DNA of 43,175 nt from Clostridiales bacterium (GTDB lineage: Bacteria > Bacillota > Clostridia > Oscillospirales > CAG-272), in contig JAAZAV010000014.1 in assembly GCA_012514145.1 (NCBI GenBank), positions 183,265-226,439 of the forward strand, given 5' to 3'. The position numbers were made by a program, and so were the translations under genes. The notes beneath the pieces are model-generated. The model made no database searches. It was not told where the DNA came from and worked only from the letters and a program-made list of their open reading frames with translations. Below are positions 6,988-15,187 of the stretch, one piece after another. How positions within the stretch are numbered: the first letter of the stretch is position 1; each line of letters begins with the position of its first letter.

Positions 6988-9234
6988 ATGTTCGTTTTAT
7001 CCGAGCGCTGCAAAGCGCTGCGCGGCGACGCGGTAAACGAGAAGAATTTCGCTGCGAAAATCTGTGCACAGCACGCCTTCTGGAGCAAGTGGGGCAAGGT
7101 AACGCTTGATCCCTCGAAATATTCAAATATTACTCTCAATGCCGCGGGAACCGCTTCGGTTATGCGGAACGCTGCTCCTGTAATAGCCGATGGCGAACTG
7201 ATTGTTGGCTATAACTTCGGCGACGGCGCACACTCCGGACTAACAGGCGACCGGGGGCGCGATACCGAAATATTCCGCCGCAACGGTTTTACAGACGATC
7301 AGATTGCCTGGTACTATAATCCCGATAATCAGGTAAAGGGCTACACCCGGCTGCCGCCGACCGAAAACCTTACCGAAAAGGAGCATCAGCTTCGAGCGGA
7401 ACTCACCGCCATAAACTCGGCGGGCAACTCGAGTATCACCGCCAATCACTCGGTTATAGGCTATGAAAAGGTGCTGCGGCTGGGCTTTTCGGGACTTCTG
7501 GAGGAAGTAAACCGATACGCCGTAATCAACGGGGAAAGCGACTACTATACTGCGCTGCGCATGATCTGCGAAGCCGGCTGTGTGCTTGGCGAAAACTACG
7601 CTGCTGAGGCTCAGCTGATCGGTCGAAATGACATAGCCGAGGTTTGCCGGCAGGTTCCGGCTTACGGCGCCCGCAGTTTCCGCGAGGCTGTTCAAAGCCT
7701 GTGGTTCGCCCATATCGTCAACACCTGGGAGGACGACATCAATGCCAACTCTCTCGGGCGGCTTGACCAGATCTTATACCCTTATTACCGACATGACATC
7801 GACAGCGGCGTACTGACCGATGAAGATGCCTGCGAACTGCTGTGCTGTCTCTGGATTAAACTGTACCGCGACTACGATGTGCAGCAGTCCTGTGTCGGAG
7901 GCCGCGCACCCGACGGCAGTTCTCAGGTGAATGATCTTTCATATCTTATGCTGGATGTCACAGAAGCGCTGAACTTCGTGCGCTGTCTCTCGGTACGCTT
8001 CGATTCCTCGACCGACAAAGCCTTTCTGCGGCGGGCGCTGGAGGTTGTGGGCAGAGTGCGCAAGGGTATTCCCTTCTTTTTCAATGACGATGTTATGATA
8101 CCCGCGCTGACAGCAGTTGGCATTCCGTATGAAGATGCCTGCGGATATACACAGATCGGCTGTGTCGAGACGGTTATACCCGGAAAATCCAATCCCCATG
8201 CGGTCAACAGCCGCAGCAATCTGCTTAAAGCCGTTGAGTATGCCCTGGCGGACGGTTACAGCATGTTCGACCCGAAACTCAGACCCGGCGCGGAAACCGG
8301 AAATCCGCTGACCTTTGAGAGTTTCGATATGCTCATGGAGGCGATCAAGGCGCAGATAAAGCACATAATACGCGCTACGGCAAATGTAGCGGTGAGTTTT
8401 ATGCCCAACTCCGAGGTTAATGACCCAAAACCGGTAAAGTCACTGCTCACCGAGGGCTGTACCGAGCGAGGGATCGACTTCAATGCACGGGGCGCGCTCT
8501 ACGATTACTATCAGGTCATGCTCATGGGCATACCGAACCTGGCTGACTCGCTGGCAGCCGTAAAAACACTGGTTTATGACAAAAGGCACTGTTCAATGGA
8601 AGAGCTGCTGTATCAGTTAAAGAATAACTGGCCGGATGAGAAGCTTCGGCTTGATTTTGTCAGCCGAGCACCTAAATTCGGAAATGACATCGAGGAGGTT
8701 GACAACATCGCGGCGGAACTCACCGAATACGCCTGTGACTGTCTCGCCGATGAATCCCAGAGAACCGGGTATTCTTTCCACGCACAACCCTTCACTTTTC
8801 TTTGGATGATAGACCACGGTCGGGTTACCGCCGCCACTCCCGACGGACGGCGCAGGGGGGAGATTATCGCCTACAGTGTATCCCCCATGCAGGGGCGCGA
8901 CCGTGAAGGGCTGACCGCGCTGATGAAATCGCTGTCACGGCTGCCCACAAAGAAAACTCCCGGTACCACCTCTGCCATTGTTGAGGTTGATCCCAAGCTC
9001 TTCGAAGAGGATACCATTGACCGCATCGTTGAGCTGATGCTGGGCGCCGCCGCGCTGGGACTGTCGAATGTGCAGTTCAACACTGTCTGCGCAGATACAC
9101 TGCGCGATGCGCAGCTGCATCCCGAAAACCACAGAAATCTCGCGGTCCGGGTGTCCGGCTTCAGTCAGAAGTTCAATCTCCTCAGCCGCGAGCTGCAGGA
9201 CCATATAATTGCCAGAACCAAACACGCCGACTGA
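6988..9234 (+). CDS. Glycyl radical enzyme of the GCVE class (pyruvate formate-lyase superfamily), substrate unknown
   Basis: 748 aa, start supported by GGAGGTG. The PFL-like barrel is visible throughout. The thiyl-radical cysteine is C392 in GCVE (Glu394 following), and the glycyl-radical loop near the C-terminus is RVSGFS with the radical glycine at G724. PFL proper has adjacent cysteines (CC); this protein has GCVE, as in dehydratases, choline lyase CutC and decarboxylases, so it should not be called a formate acetyltransferase. The Cys-Gly distance of 332 residues fits that class. Phe replaces the usual Tyr after the glycine. The N-terminus is shorter than in ~800-850-aa relatives. Activity requires a radical-SAM activase, and none is encoded in this window. 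An active enzyme would be oxygen-sensitive, which implies an anaerobe. The reaction cannot be told from sequence by eye. Confidence 0.88.
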   Translation: MFVLSERCKALRGDAVNEKNFAAKICAQHAFWSKWGKVTLDPSKYSNITLNAAGTASVMRNAAPVIADGELIVGYNFGDGAHSGLTGDRGRDTEIFRRNGFTDDQIAWYYNPDNQVKGYTRLPPTENLTEKEHQLRAELTAINSAGNSSITANHSVIGYEKVLRLGFSGLLEEVNRYAVINGESDYYTALRMICEAGCVLGENYAAEAQLIGRNDIAEVCRQVPAYGARSFREAVQSLWFAHIVNTWEDDINANSLGRLDQILYPYYRHDIDSGVLTDEDACELLCCLWIKLYRDYDVQQSCVGGRAPDGSSQVNDLSYLMLDVTEALNFVRCLSVRFDSSTDKAFLRRALEVVGRVRKGIPFFFNDDVMIPALTAVGIPYEDACGYTQIGCVETVIPGKSNPHAVNSRSNLLKAVEYALADGYSMFDPKLRPGAETGNPLTFESFDMLMEAIKAQIKHIIRATANVAVSFMPNSEVNDPKPVKSLLTEGCTERGIDFNARGALYDYYQVMLMGIPNLADSLAAVKTLVYDKRHCSMEELLYQLKNNWPDEKLRLDFVSRAPKFGNDIEEVDNIAAELTEYACDCLADESQRTGYSFHAQPFTFLWMIDHGRVTAATPDGRRRGEIIAYSVSPMQGRDREGLTALMKSLSRLPTKKTPGTTSAIVEVDPKLFEEDTIDRIVELMLGAAALGLSNVQFNTVCADTLRDAQLHPENHRNLAVRVSGFSQKFNLLSRELQDHIIARTKHAD

Positions 9235-9340
9235 CTTGCAATGGTATATTTGATTATATCACGAATAGACGATAAGAACTTCTCAGACTCGGCTCTGATT
9301 CTGAAAATTATTGTTTGGGACTGACATTTCCGGCTTACTA

Positions 9341-9368
9341 TTGACATTTTCAGATTTTTGGGTATAAT
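9341..9368 (+). promoter_or_regulatory. Consensus sigma-A promoter for the first binding protein
   Basis: TTGACA (9341-9346), 16-bp spacer, TATAAT (9363-9368). It indicates that the lipoprotein gene is transcribed apart from the glycyl radical enzyme gene, although I see no clear terminator between them (9235-9340). Confidence 0.8.
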
Positions 9369-9410
9369 ATTGCGCAGTATTGTGCATTATATTTTCGAAA
9401 GGAAACTGTC

Positions 9411-10886
9411 ATGAAAAAGCTGACTCTGCTGCTGCTTGCAGCCATGCTTATCGCCACCTTTGCAGCCTGTGGAGGAACCGAAGGTGCTGCTTCCGTAACA
9501 ACTACCGCCGCAAGCGACACCGAAGTAACCGAGGTTACAACCGAGGCTGAGATACTCCCTGAACTGCCCGAAGCTGACTACGAGGGTGCTGACTTCACTA
9601 TACTCACCGCCGGAAACTGGTCTATTGAATGGACTGAAATCGACGAATTCTTCGCCGAGGACGAGACCGGTGAGCCGGTCAATGACGCTGTGTATCGCCG
9701 GAATCGTCTGGTTGAGGATCAATTTAATGTCTCGATTGTCGAGATCAACAAGATGGGCAACTCAATAGGCGGTACAAATAAGGGTATGCAGTTCATCATC
9801 ACCAGCGTGCTGGCCGGCGATTCCGCATATGATGCCTCCCACATGGGCGCTTACGATGTATCGACCCTTGCATATCAGGGCTATATCCGCGACCTTAACG
9901 AGGTGCCCTACATTGACCTGACCAAGCCCTGGTGGGATCAGAAGGCTAACGAAGACCTTGAGATGCGCGGCAGGATGTATTACTCTACCGGCGACATTGC
10001 AACTCTTGACAATGACTGCACCTTCTGCATACTTTTTAACAAGAAACTAATAGAAGACTACGAGTTCGACAACCCTTACGAACTGGTCAGAGACAGCGGC
10101 TGGACGATAGACAAGATGGTTGAGATGGCTACAAGCATCTCCCAGGATCTCAACGGCGACGGTATACACGACGAGAACGACTTGTATGGATTCTGCATCT
10201 GGCAGGACTCGATGATGGGCATTATCCATGCATCAGAGGAAAAATTCTGCTCCATCAACAATGACGGCGATCTGGTGCTTACCCTCAACACCGAGAAGTC
10301 TCTGAACGCTTTTGAGAAGTATATTAAGCTGGCTTATGACCGCAATGTTGCCTACTCAATATATCACAGCAAGGATGCTATCGAGACCATGTTCGCCAAC
10401 GATCAGGTTCTGCTCTACACCCGTTACCTCTGCATAATAAAGAAGTACCGCAACATGGACACCGACTTCGGTCTTCTGCCCTATCCGAAATACAGCGAAA
10501 CCCAGGATAAATATTTCTCAACGATTGCCCCCTACGGCTGCTCCTTTATCTGCGTACCCATGGTCGTAAAGAATGAAGAAATGTCCGGCGCGGTGCTTGA
10601 AAGCATGGCATATGAATCGGTCGATACGGTAACCGCCGCCTACTACGACATCACCCTTGAAGGCAAGATGATGCGTGACGAGGAGTCCTCCGCTATGCTC
10701 GACATAATACTCGGCAACCGTGTGTTTGACCTCGGTCTCTTCTACCAGGTAGGCACCTACAATGAGCGCATCATGGACCTCTTCCGTCAGAACAACAAGG
10801 ATTTCACTTCAATGTACGCCAAACACGAAGCCTCTGCACTGGCTAAGCTGGATGAAATCAACGCCGCATTTGAGGCGGTATCATAA
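9411..10886 (+). CDS. Extracellular solute-binding lipoprotein (ABC family 1-like)
   Basis: 491 aa. Lipoprotein signal peptide KKLTLLLLAAMLIATFAACGG: the lipobox AAC puts the acylated Cys at residue 20. A Thr/Ala/Glu-rich linker follows (about 25-55). The mature part has the family pattern of large carbohydrate-type binding proteins: ADFTILTA, EPVNDAVYRRNRLVEDQFNV, SVLAGDSAYDASHMGAY, DLTKPWWDQ, ILFNKKLIEDY, and a DLNGDGIHDENDLYGF calcium-loop-like segment typical of this group. No permease or ATPase gene is adjacent. Paralogous to the lipoprotein at 12446-13906. RBS AAAGGAAA. The ligand is unknown; a sugar or oligosaccharide is the family default. Confidence 0.87.
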   Translation: MKKLTLLLLAAMLIATFAACGGTEGAASVTTTAASDTEVTEVTTEAEILPELPEADYEGADFTILTAGNWSIEWTEIDEFFAEDETGEPVNDAVYRRNRLVEDQFNVSIVEINKMGNSIGGTNKGMQFIITSVLAGDSAYDASHMGAYDVSTLAYQGYIRDLNEVPYIDLTKPWWDQKANEDLEMRGRMYYSTGDIATLDNDCTFCILFNKKLIEDYEFDNPYELVRDSGWTIDKMVEMATSISQDLNGDGIHDENDLYGFCIWQDSMMGIIHASEEKFCSINNDGDLVLTLNTEKSLNAFEKYIKLAYDRNVAYSIYHSKDAIETMFANDQVLLYTRYLCIIKKYRNMDTDFGLLPYPKYSETQDKYFSTIAPYGCSFICVPMVVKNEEMSGAVLESMAYESVDTVTAAYYDITLEGKMMRDEESSAMLDIILGNRVFDLGLFYQVGTYNERIMDLFRQNNKDFTSMYAKHEASALAKLDEINAAFEAVS

Positions 10887-10899
10887 AACGACGTTAAAC

Positions 10900-10937
10900 A
10901 ACAAAGCCGGAGGCATGTCAAACCTCCGGCTTTGTTA
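10900..10937 (+). terminator. Terminator after the first binding protein
   Basis: A perfect 13-bp stem (10901-10913 with 10923-10935, core AAGCCGGAGG) with a 9-base loop. The stem's 3' arm ends in TTTGTT. It lies between convergent genes. Confidence 0.8.
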
Positions 10938-10952
10938 TGTATGTCCCGTCAA

Positions 10953-12257
10953 TCATTCATAAAGATGTATATCATTCACTCCAGGCACTATGGCGCCGTT
11001 ATCGGCTGTCAATCTTTTTATGTCAGCGATATCAACGGCTCTGATATCGCCGCCGTGCCCTCTTGCGGCGAGTGCTGCAGCCGCGCCTGCTGCCTGTCCC
11101 ATCGCCATGCATGAGGCTTTGACACGATAAGCCGAGTTCGCCAGCCGGTCGCCCGAAGCGCAGCGCCCCGCCACCAGCAGATTCTCGAAGCCCTTAACGG
11201 TCAGTGCCGAATAGGGTATGCGCGGCACCAGTCCGTGGGTGAGGAACACCTGTTTAATGCTCTGTCTGCCGGCTCTGTGCAGGTCGATGGGATAGAACGA
11301 ATAACATATATCGTCTTCATGCTCGACGGCATCGACATACTCATCGCAGGTAATATAGTGATCGCAGAGGATTCGGCGTGTCTCACGGGGAGCTACCGTG
11401 GGCGCTATGTTGTCTATGCGGGCATTTTCGCCCAGGGTCTCCATCAGCGCGAATATAGCCCGCCGACCGTCGATCTCCGCAGCCGTCATGCTGTCGCTGT
11501 CAGCGGCGTTAAAGTCGTTTATATGATTGCGGTTGCAGCCCTCACTGGCAATTATATCCCGCAGAGATGAGGGGAAACGGTATTCGTTATCGAGCCGTCC
11601 GTCAGAATGAGCGGCTTTCAGTTCGCTGTCGATTGCCGCCACGGTCTCATCGTCGGGGAGGCGCTTGTCGGGATAAAAACGTATGGTGCCGGGCTGCAAT
11701 GTCTCGCCCAGTTCGTATTGCGCACCTGCCCAGCAGCAGATATCACCGTCGCCGGTGCAGTCGATCACAGTCTTTGCACCCAGCCGCACCAGTCCGTCTT
11801 TAGTCGAGATTATGATGCCGTCTACGCGGCGCGATTCTCCCTCACCTGAAACGGTCACTTCAACGGCGTTCTGACCATAGTAAAGCGCGACTCCCGCTTC
11901 CGTGAGCATGGTATCCATCATATACGCCGCAGCAGGTATATTCACGCGGATGCCATACTTCCAATGGGGCGCATCTACCGTCATGTCTGGTATCGGTGCG
12001 TATCCGAGAGCGCTGAGCCGCTCGATGAACTCCCAGCCGATACCGGCAATCACCTGCTTGTGGTAGGCGTGGAACTGCGCGACATCGTTGTTGCCGCCGA
12101 CCGTCATAATGCCGCCGGGCATACCGTAGCGCTCAACCACAGCCGTATTGGCTCCCGCTCTTGCAGCCTGTACCGCAGCAGTAAAGCCCGCAGAGCCGCA
12201 GCCGCATACTATAACATCGTATTCTCCGCCCTGTTTCAGTTTGCCGAACATATGCAT
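10953..12257 (-). CDS. FAD-dependent oxidoreductase (FAD_oxidored / fumarate-reductase-like)
   Basis: 434 aa. An N-terminal dinucleotide-binding motif, DVIVCGCGSAG followed by FTAAVQAARAGANTAVVER (about residues 14-43), binds FAD. The second signature TVIDCTGDGDIC (about 165-176) and the C-terminal ENLLVAGRCASGDRLANSAYRV plus MGQAAGAAAALAA segments are typical of the FAD-dependent oxidoreductase family that includes many uncharacterised enzymes near sugar-uptake genes. No iron-sulfur cysteine cluster and no signal peptide are seen, so it is a cytosolic flavoprotein. RBS GGAGGGA lies just upstream, and the gene has its own promoter. It lies between two solute-binding lipoproteins. The substrate is not predictable. 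Confidence 0.82.
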   Translation of the reverse strand: MHMFGKLKQGGEYDVIVCGCGSAGFTAAVQAARAGANTAVVERYGMPGGIMTVGGNNDVAQFHAYHKQVIAGIGWEFIERLSALGYAPIPDMTVDAPHWKYGIRVNIPAAAYMMDTMLTEAGVALYYGQNAVEVTVSGEGESRRVDGIIISTKDGLVRLGAKTVIDCTGDGDICCWAGAQYELGETLQPGTIRFYPDKRLPDDETVAAIDSELKAAHSDGRLDNEYRFPSSLRDIIASEGCNRNHINDFNAADSDSMTAAEIDGRRAIFALMETLGENARIDNIAPTVAPRETRRILCDHYITCDEYVDAVEHEDDICYSFYPIDLHRAGRQSIKQVFLTHGLVPRIPYSALTVKGFENLLVAGRCASGDRLANSAYRVKASCMAMGQAAGAAAALAARGHGGDIRAVDIADIKRLTADNGAIVPGVNDIHLYE

Positions 12258-12285
12258 CCCTCCGTGTAAAAGTGTGTATGGTATG

Positions 12286-12314
12286 ATTATACTATGTGCC
12301 GCTGAAGATTACAA
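12286..12314 (-). promoter_or_regulatory. Sigma-A promoter for the FAD oxidoreductase
   Basis: On the minus strand TTGTAA (12314-12309), 17-bp spacer, perfect TATAAT (12291-12286). Confidence 0.75.
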
Positions 12315-12396
12315 GGCTTCGCTTTTTAAATCTGACTGACTGCGAACACCAAAAATCGAAAATCGTGGTTGACCGGGAGACAAAAATGCGTTATCA

Positions 12397-12423
12397 TTGT
12401 CATGAAGCTAAGCATGCTATAAT
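12397..12423 (+). promoter_or_regulatory. Candidate promoter for the second binding protein
   Basis: TATAAT at 12418-12423 is perfect. The best -35 is TTGTCA (12397-12402) with only 15 bp between, so the box pairing is uncertain. It gives a very short leader to the RBS GGAGGA. Confidence 0.45.
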
Positions 12424-12445
12424 AATACATCGGATGGAGGACATT

Positions 12446-13906
12446 ATGAAAAAACTTATCCTGCTGATTGCATTGATTATTATTGCCGTCACCGTTCTTT
12501 CCTGCGGCGGGGGCAAAGGAGGAGGCGCTTCACCTGACGTGACCGCATCTTTGCCCAATGCCGATGATGCCGAAGTCACAACAGCTGATCCGGATCTCCC
12601 CTCAGCTGAGCCGAAAAAACACAACGGCAGCCGGTTCAGCGTAATTTATCCGACCCATCAGAATTACAGCTATCAGTCGGCTGAAACCGAGACAGGCGAC
12701 GCCCTCAACGATGCGCTTATCACACGTGACCGCACGGTATCAGAGCTACTGGATATAGCGATTGAGTATAGGGTAACCGAGAATATCGACGTGGTGTACC
12801 CGATTGTGTCCGAGTCGGTACTGGCGGGAGATCACACCTACGATCTTGTGCTCAGCCACTGTGTATACAACATAGCGGGTTACATAACCGACGGTATTGT
12901 GTTAAACTGGTATGACATTGATTCGGTCGACTTTGCCAAGCCCTACTGGAACAACGGTATGAACGACTCGCTTGCCATAAACGGAGTACTCCCAACAGCA
13001 TCGGGAAACTACATTATGTCAAATCCGCTGATGCTCTTCTTCAATACTCTGCTCACCGAGTCCGCCGGCTGCGGCAACCTCTACGAGCTGACTTCCTCCG
13101 GCGGCTGGACATGGGATAAACTGACGGGATTCTCAAAGAACGCCGTGACTGACCTGAACGGCGACGGCGTCCTTGATATCAATGACCAATACGGTTTCGC
13201 GGTGCTTACAGCCGGAAGCTCATATCGTCTGCGCTCAATACCACAGTCCTGCGATATGACCATATACGAGCGCGATGACAGCGGGCAGCTTTTCTGCAAT
13301 GCCAATTCGCCGAGGATGCAGACAATACTCGAAAAGATTGTCAAGCTCTTCTCCAAGGGGGAGGGCGGCTATTGCGTCGCCGATGCCGCCTACAAAACCG
13401 GCGGTGACATCTACTTCGGCGAGGGAAAGGCGCTCTTCTGGCTGGTCGACTCGCTGATTGTGGGGGCATACCGGGATGTAGAGTTCGAGTACGGCATTCT
13501 TCCGCTGCCGAAGTTTGACGAAAACCAGGAGAATTATACATCACTCGACTGGGGCGGATTGATGCTCATACCGATTACCGTAAAAGACCGCGAGTATGTT
13601 GGCACCGTGACCGAATGGCTCTGCTACTACGGCAGCAAGCTGGTGCTTCCCGAATATTACAACACCATGATGGACGTCAAGGTTGCCCGTGACAGCGAGT
13701 CGGCTGATATGTTGGACCTTGTCTTCGACAATCTCGTCTATGAACCTGCGGTCAATCTCCGGTCACCCGGCTTTTACAGCATGTTTGACGGACTTGTTAT
13801 GAAGGGAGACTCAAATCTCGCCTCCTACTGCGATTCGCGGCTCTCGGCTGAAAACGCCTATATAGATAAAATGAATGCCGCCTACGCGGCGCTTGCATCA
13901 AAGTAA
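12446..13906 (+). CDS. Solute-binding lipoprotein, paralogue of 9411-10886
   Basis: The frame is open upstream from 12296, but the start at 12446 is preferred: GGAGGA sits 5-6 bp before this ATG and it opens a lipoprotein signal peptide, MKKLILLIALIIIAVTVLSC (486 aa). Acylated Cys is in LSCGGG. The mature protein shares with the other binding protein the motifs GDALNDALITRDRTV, SVLAGDHTYD, FAKPYWNNGMNDSLAINGV, FNTLLTES and DLNGDGVLDINDQYGF. No transporter subunits are encoded next to it. Ligand unknown. It lies divergent from the FAD oxidoreductase, so the two could share control around 12286-12423. Confidence 0.86.
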   Translation: MKKLILLIALIIIAVTVLSCGGGKGGGASPDVTASLPNADDAEVTTADPDLPSAEPKKHNGSRFSVIYPTHQNYSYQSAETETGDALNDALITRDRTVSELLDIAIEYRVTENIDVVYPIVSESVLAGDHTYDLVLSHCVYNIAGYITDGIVLNWYDIDSVDFAKPYWNNGMNDSLAINGVLPTASGNYIMSNPLMLFFNTLLTESAGCGNLYELTSSGGWTWDKLTGFSKNAVTDLNGDGVLDINDQYGFAVLTAGSSYRLRSIPQSCDMTIYERDDSGQLFCNANSPRMQTILEKIVKLFSKGEGGYCVADAAYKTGGDIYFGEGKALFWLVDSLIVGAYRDVEFEYGILPLPKFDENQENYTSLDWGGLMLIPITVKDREYVGTVTEWLCYYGSKLVLPEYYNTMMDVKVARDSESADMLDLVFDNLVYEPAVNLRSPGFYSMFDGLVMKGDSNLASYCDSRLSAENAYIDKMNAAYAALASK

Positions 13907-13918
13907 AGCATAATGACA

Positions 13919-13963
13919 AAAAAATCCGGCGGCAGGGAGTTGTTCCTTACCGCCGGATTTTTG
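13919..13963. terminator. Bidirectional terminator
   Basis: A 12-bp stem (13921-13932 with 13950-13961, AAAATCCGGCGG and its complement), T-rich on both strands, between convergent genes ending at 13906 and 13971. Confidence 0.85.
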
Positions 13964-13970
13964 GTTGTTC

Positions 13971-14393
13971 TTATAAACCCGGTGTGTAAATGTTAAAACG
14001 CTTTGAGCATTTGGGGCAGACGACGCTTTTCTTTCCCTTAGCCTTTGGAAGGCGCAAAACCGCCTTGCAGGCCGGGCACTTGCGGTAAATGTGGGTCTTA
14101 CGGTCGCGAAAGCGATTCTTCTGCAGCGCCCACCAACTCTTAAAGGGAGCCAAAAACCTGAGGAACACCGCGTTTTCGGAGCGGCGCCTGACTATATTGC
14201 GCGACATCATGCGGAAAAACGACAGGATCAGCGCTGCAGACATGAGTGCATACAATACGAGTTTCACCTTATTGTCGGTGACAAATATGCCGGCAATCAT
14301 TAGCAGAAAATAGAATACTATAAGTCCAATGCCCAGCTCATCATAGCCGTAGCGCCCGGACATAAACCTGATGAACTTTTCTTTAAATGACAT
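13971..14393 (-). CDS. Small membrane protein with C-terminal zinc ribbon
   Basis: 140 aa. Two hydrophobic helices at about residues 20-37 (GIGLIVFYFLLMIAGIFV) and 43-60 (KLVLYALMSAALILSFF) are followed by a basic segment and a zinc ribbon with CPAC and CPKC (C-x2-C ... C-x2-C) near the C-terminus. I recognise no named family. The start lies 12 bp after the J-domain gene stop, so the pair is almost certainly one transcript. A role in membrane proteostasis is inference from the neighbour only. Confidence 0.75.
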   Translation of the reverse strand: MSFKEKFIRFMSGRYGYDELGIGLIVFYFLLMIAGIFVTDNKVKLVLYALMSAALILSFFRMMSRNIVRRRSENAVFLRFLAPFKSWWALQKNRFRDRKTHIYRKCPACKAVLRLPKAKGKKSVVCPKCSKRFNIYTPGL

Positions 14394-14405
14394 ACTCGTC
14401 CCCCG

Positions 14406-15044
14406 TTATAAAGCAGTAAACTCAAAACTGTCGTCCGATCCGGAATCTCGGCTGAAAGACACACCCTCCGCCGTTGCCGCTCCTGATGATTGCGCATCCT
14501 GCGCCGACCGACCGAAATAATCGTAGTAACCGCTCGGGTCGGTACCGAAACCGCCGAAAAGCGCGTATATCGCGGTGATGACAATTCTGAAAATAATCAG
14601 ACCGAGGATCAGCCTCAAAAGGGGCGATATCTGACGGCGCCGGTATGTGCGGATGCGCTGTGCCTCGAACGCCCTCTGATATGCGCGGCGAAGTTCCTCC
14701 TCAAAGTCCGGGTCTGCCGAATAATTGCCGCTGTTCCACGCACTGTTGAAGCCGCCGAAACCCGTGCCGTAATATCCACGATAACTGCTGCCGCTTCCTC
14801 TGCTGCTTCCGGGACTGCCACCGGCACTGCTTCGGTAGGAACCATAATCAGCTGAAGCTTTGCCTGATCGAATATCCTGAATACGGTCGTATGCCGAGTT
14901 GATTTCCTTCATTTTTGCCTCGGCGGCGGTATTTCCGGGGTTGAGGTCGGGGTGATATTTGCGCGCAAGGGTACGGTACGCCTTGGTTATTTCATCATCC
15001 GACGCGTCACGCGACACACCGAGCACACTATACGGATCGCTCAC
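14406..15044 (-). CDS. Membrane-associated J-domain protein
   Basis: 212 aa with a GTG start. Residues 1-65 are a J-domain ([23 protein letters not shown] at 31-33, [11 protein letters not shown]), which stimulates the ATPase of DnaK. There is no zinc-finger or C-terminal substrate domain, so it is a class-C J-protein, not DnaJ. A Ser/Gly/Tyr-rich linker (about 65-110) leads to a short charged helix and a hydrophobic segment ([22 protein letters not shown], about 145-165) that probably anchors it to the membrane. The upstream sequence is a run of seven Gs, then TAAAAG, before the GTG, an unusual RBS. Co-transcribed with the zinc-ribbon membrane gene. Confidence 0.85.
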   Translation of the reverse strand: MSDPYSVLGVSRDASDDEITKAYRTLARKYHPDLNPGNTAAEAKMKEINSAYDRIQDIRSGKASADYGSYRSSAGGSPGSSRGSGSSYRGYYGTGFGGFNSAWNSGNYSADPDFEEELRRAYQRAFEAQRIRTYRRRQISPLLRLILGLIIFRIVITAIYALFGGFGTDPSGYYDYFGRSAQDAQSSGAATAEGVSFSRDSGSDDSFEFTAL

Positions 15045-15187
15045 CTTTTACCCCCCCGTTTCCTTAAAATTGCACATTTTATCATTTTATGATTATAGCT
15101 GAAATAATTCAAAAATTCCGGAACAAAATACATCTTTACAGCGTCCAAATGTTAAATTTAATGAAAACATTAAGGAGGTATATATTT

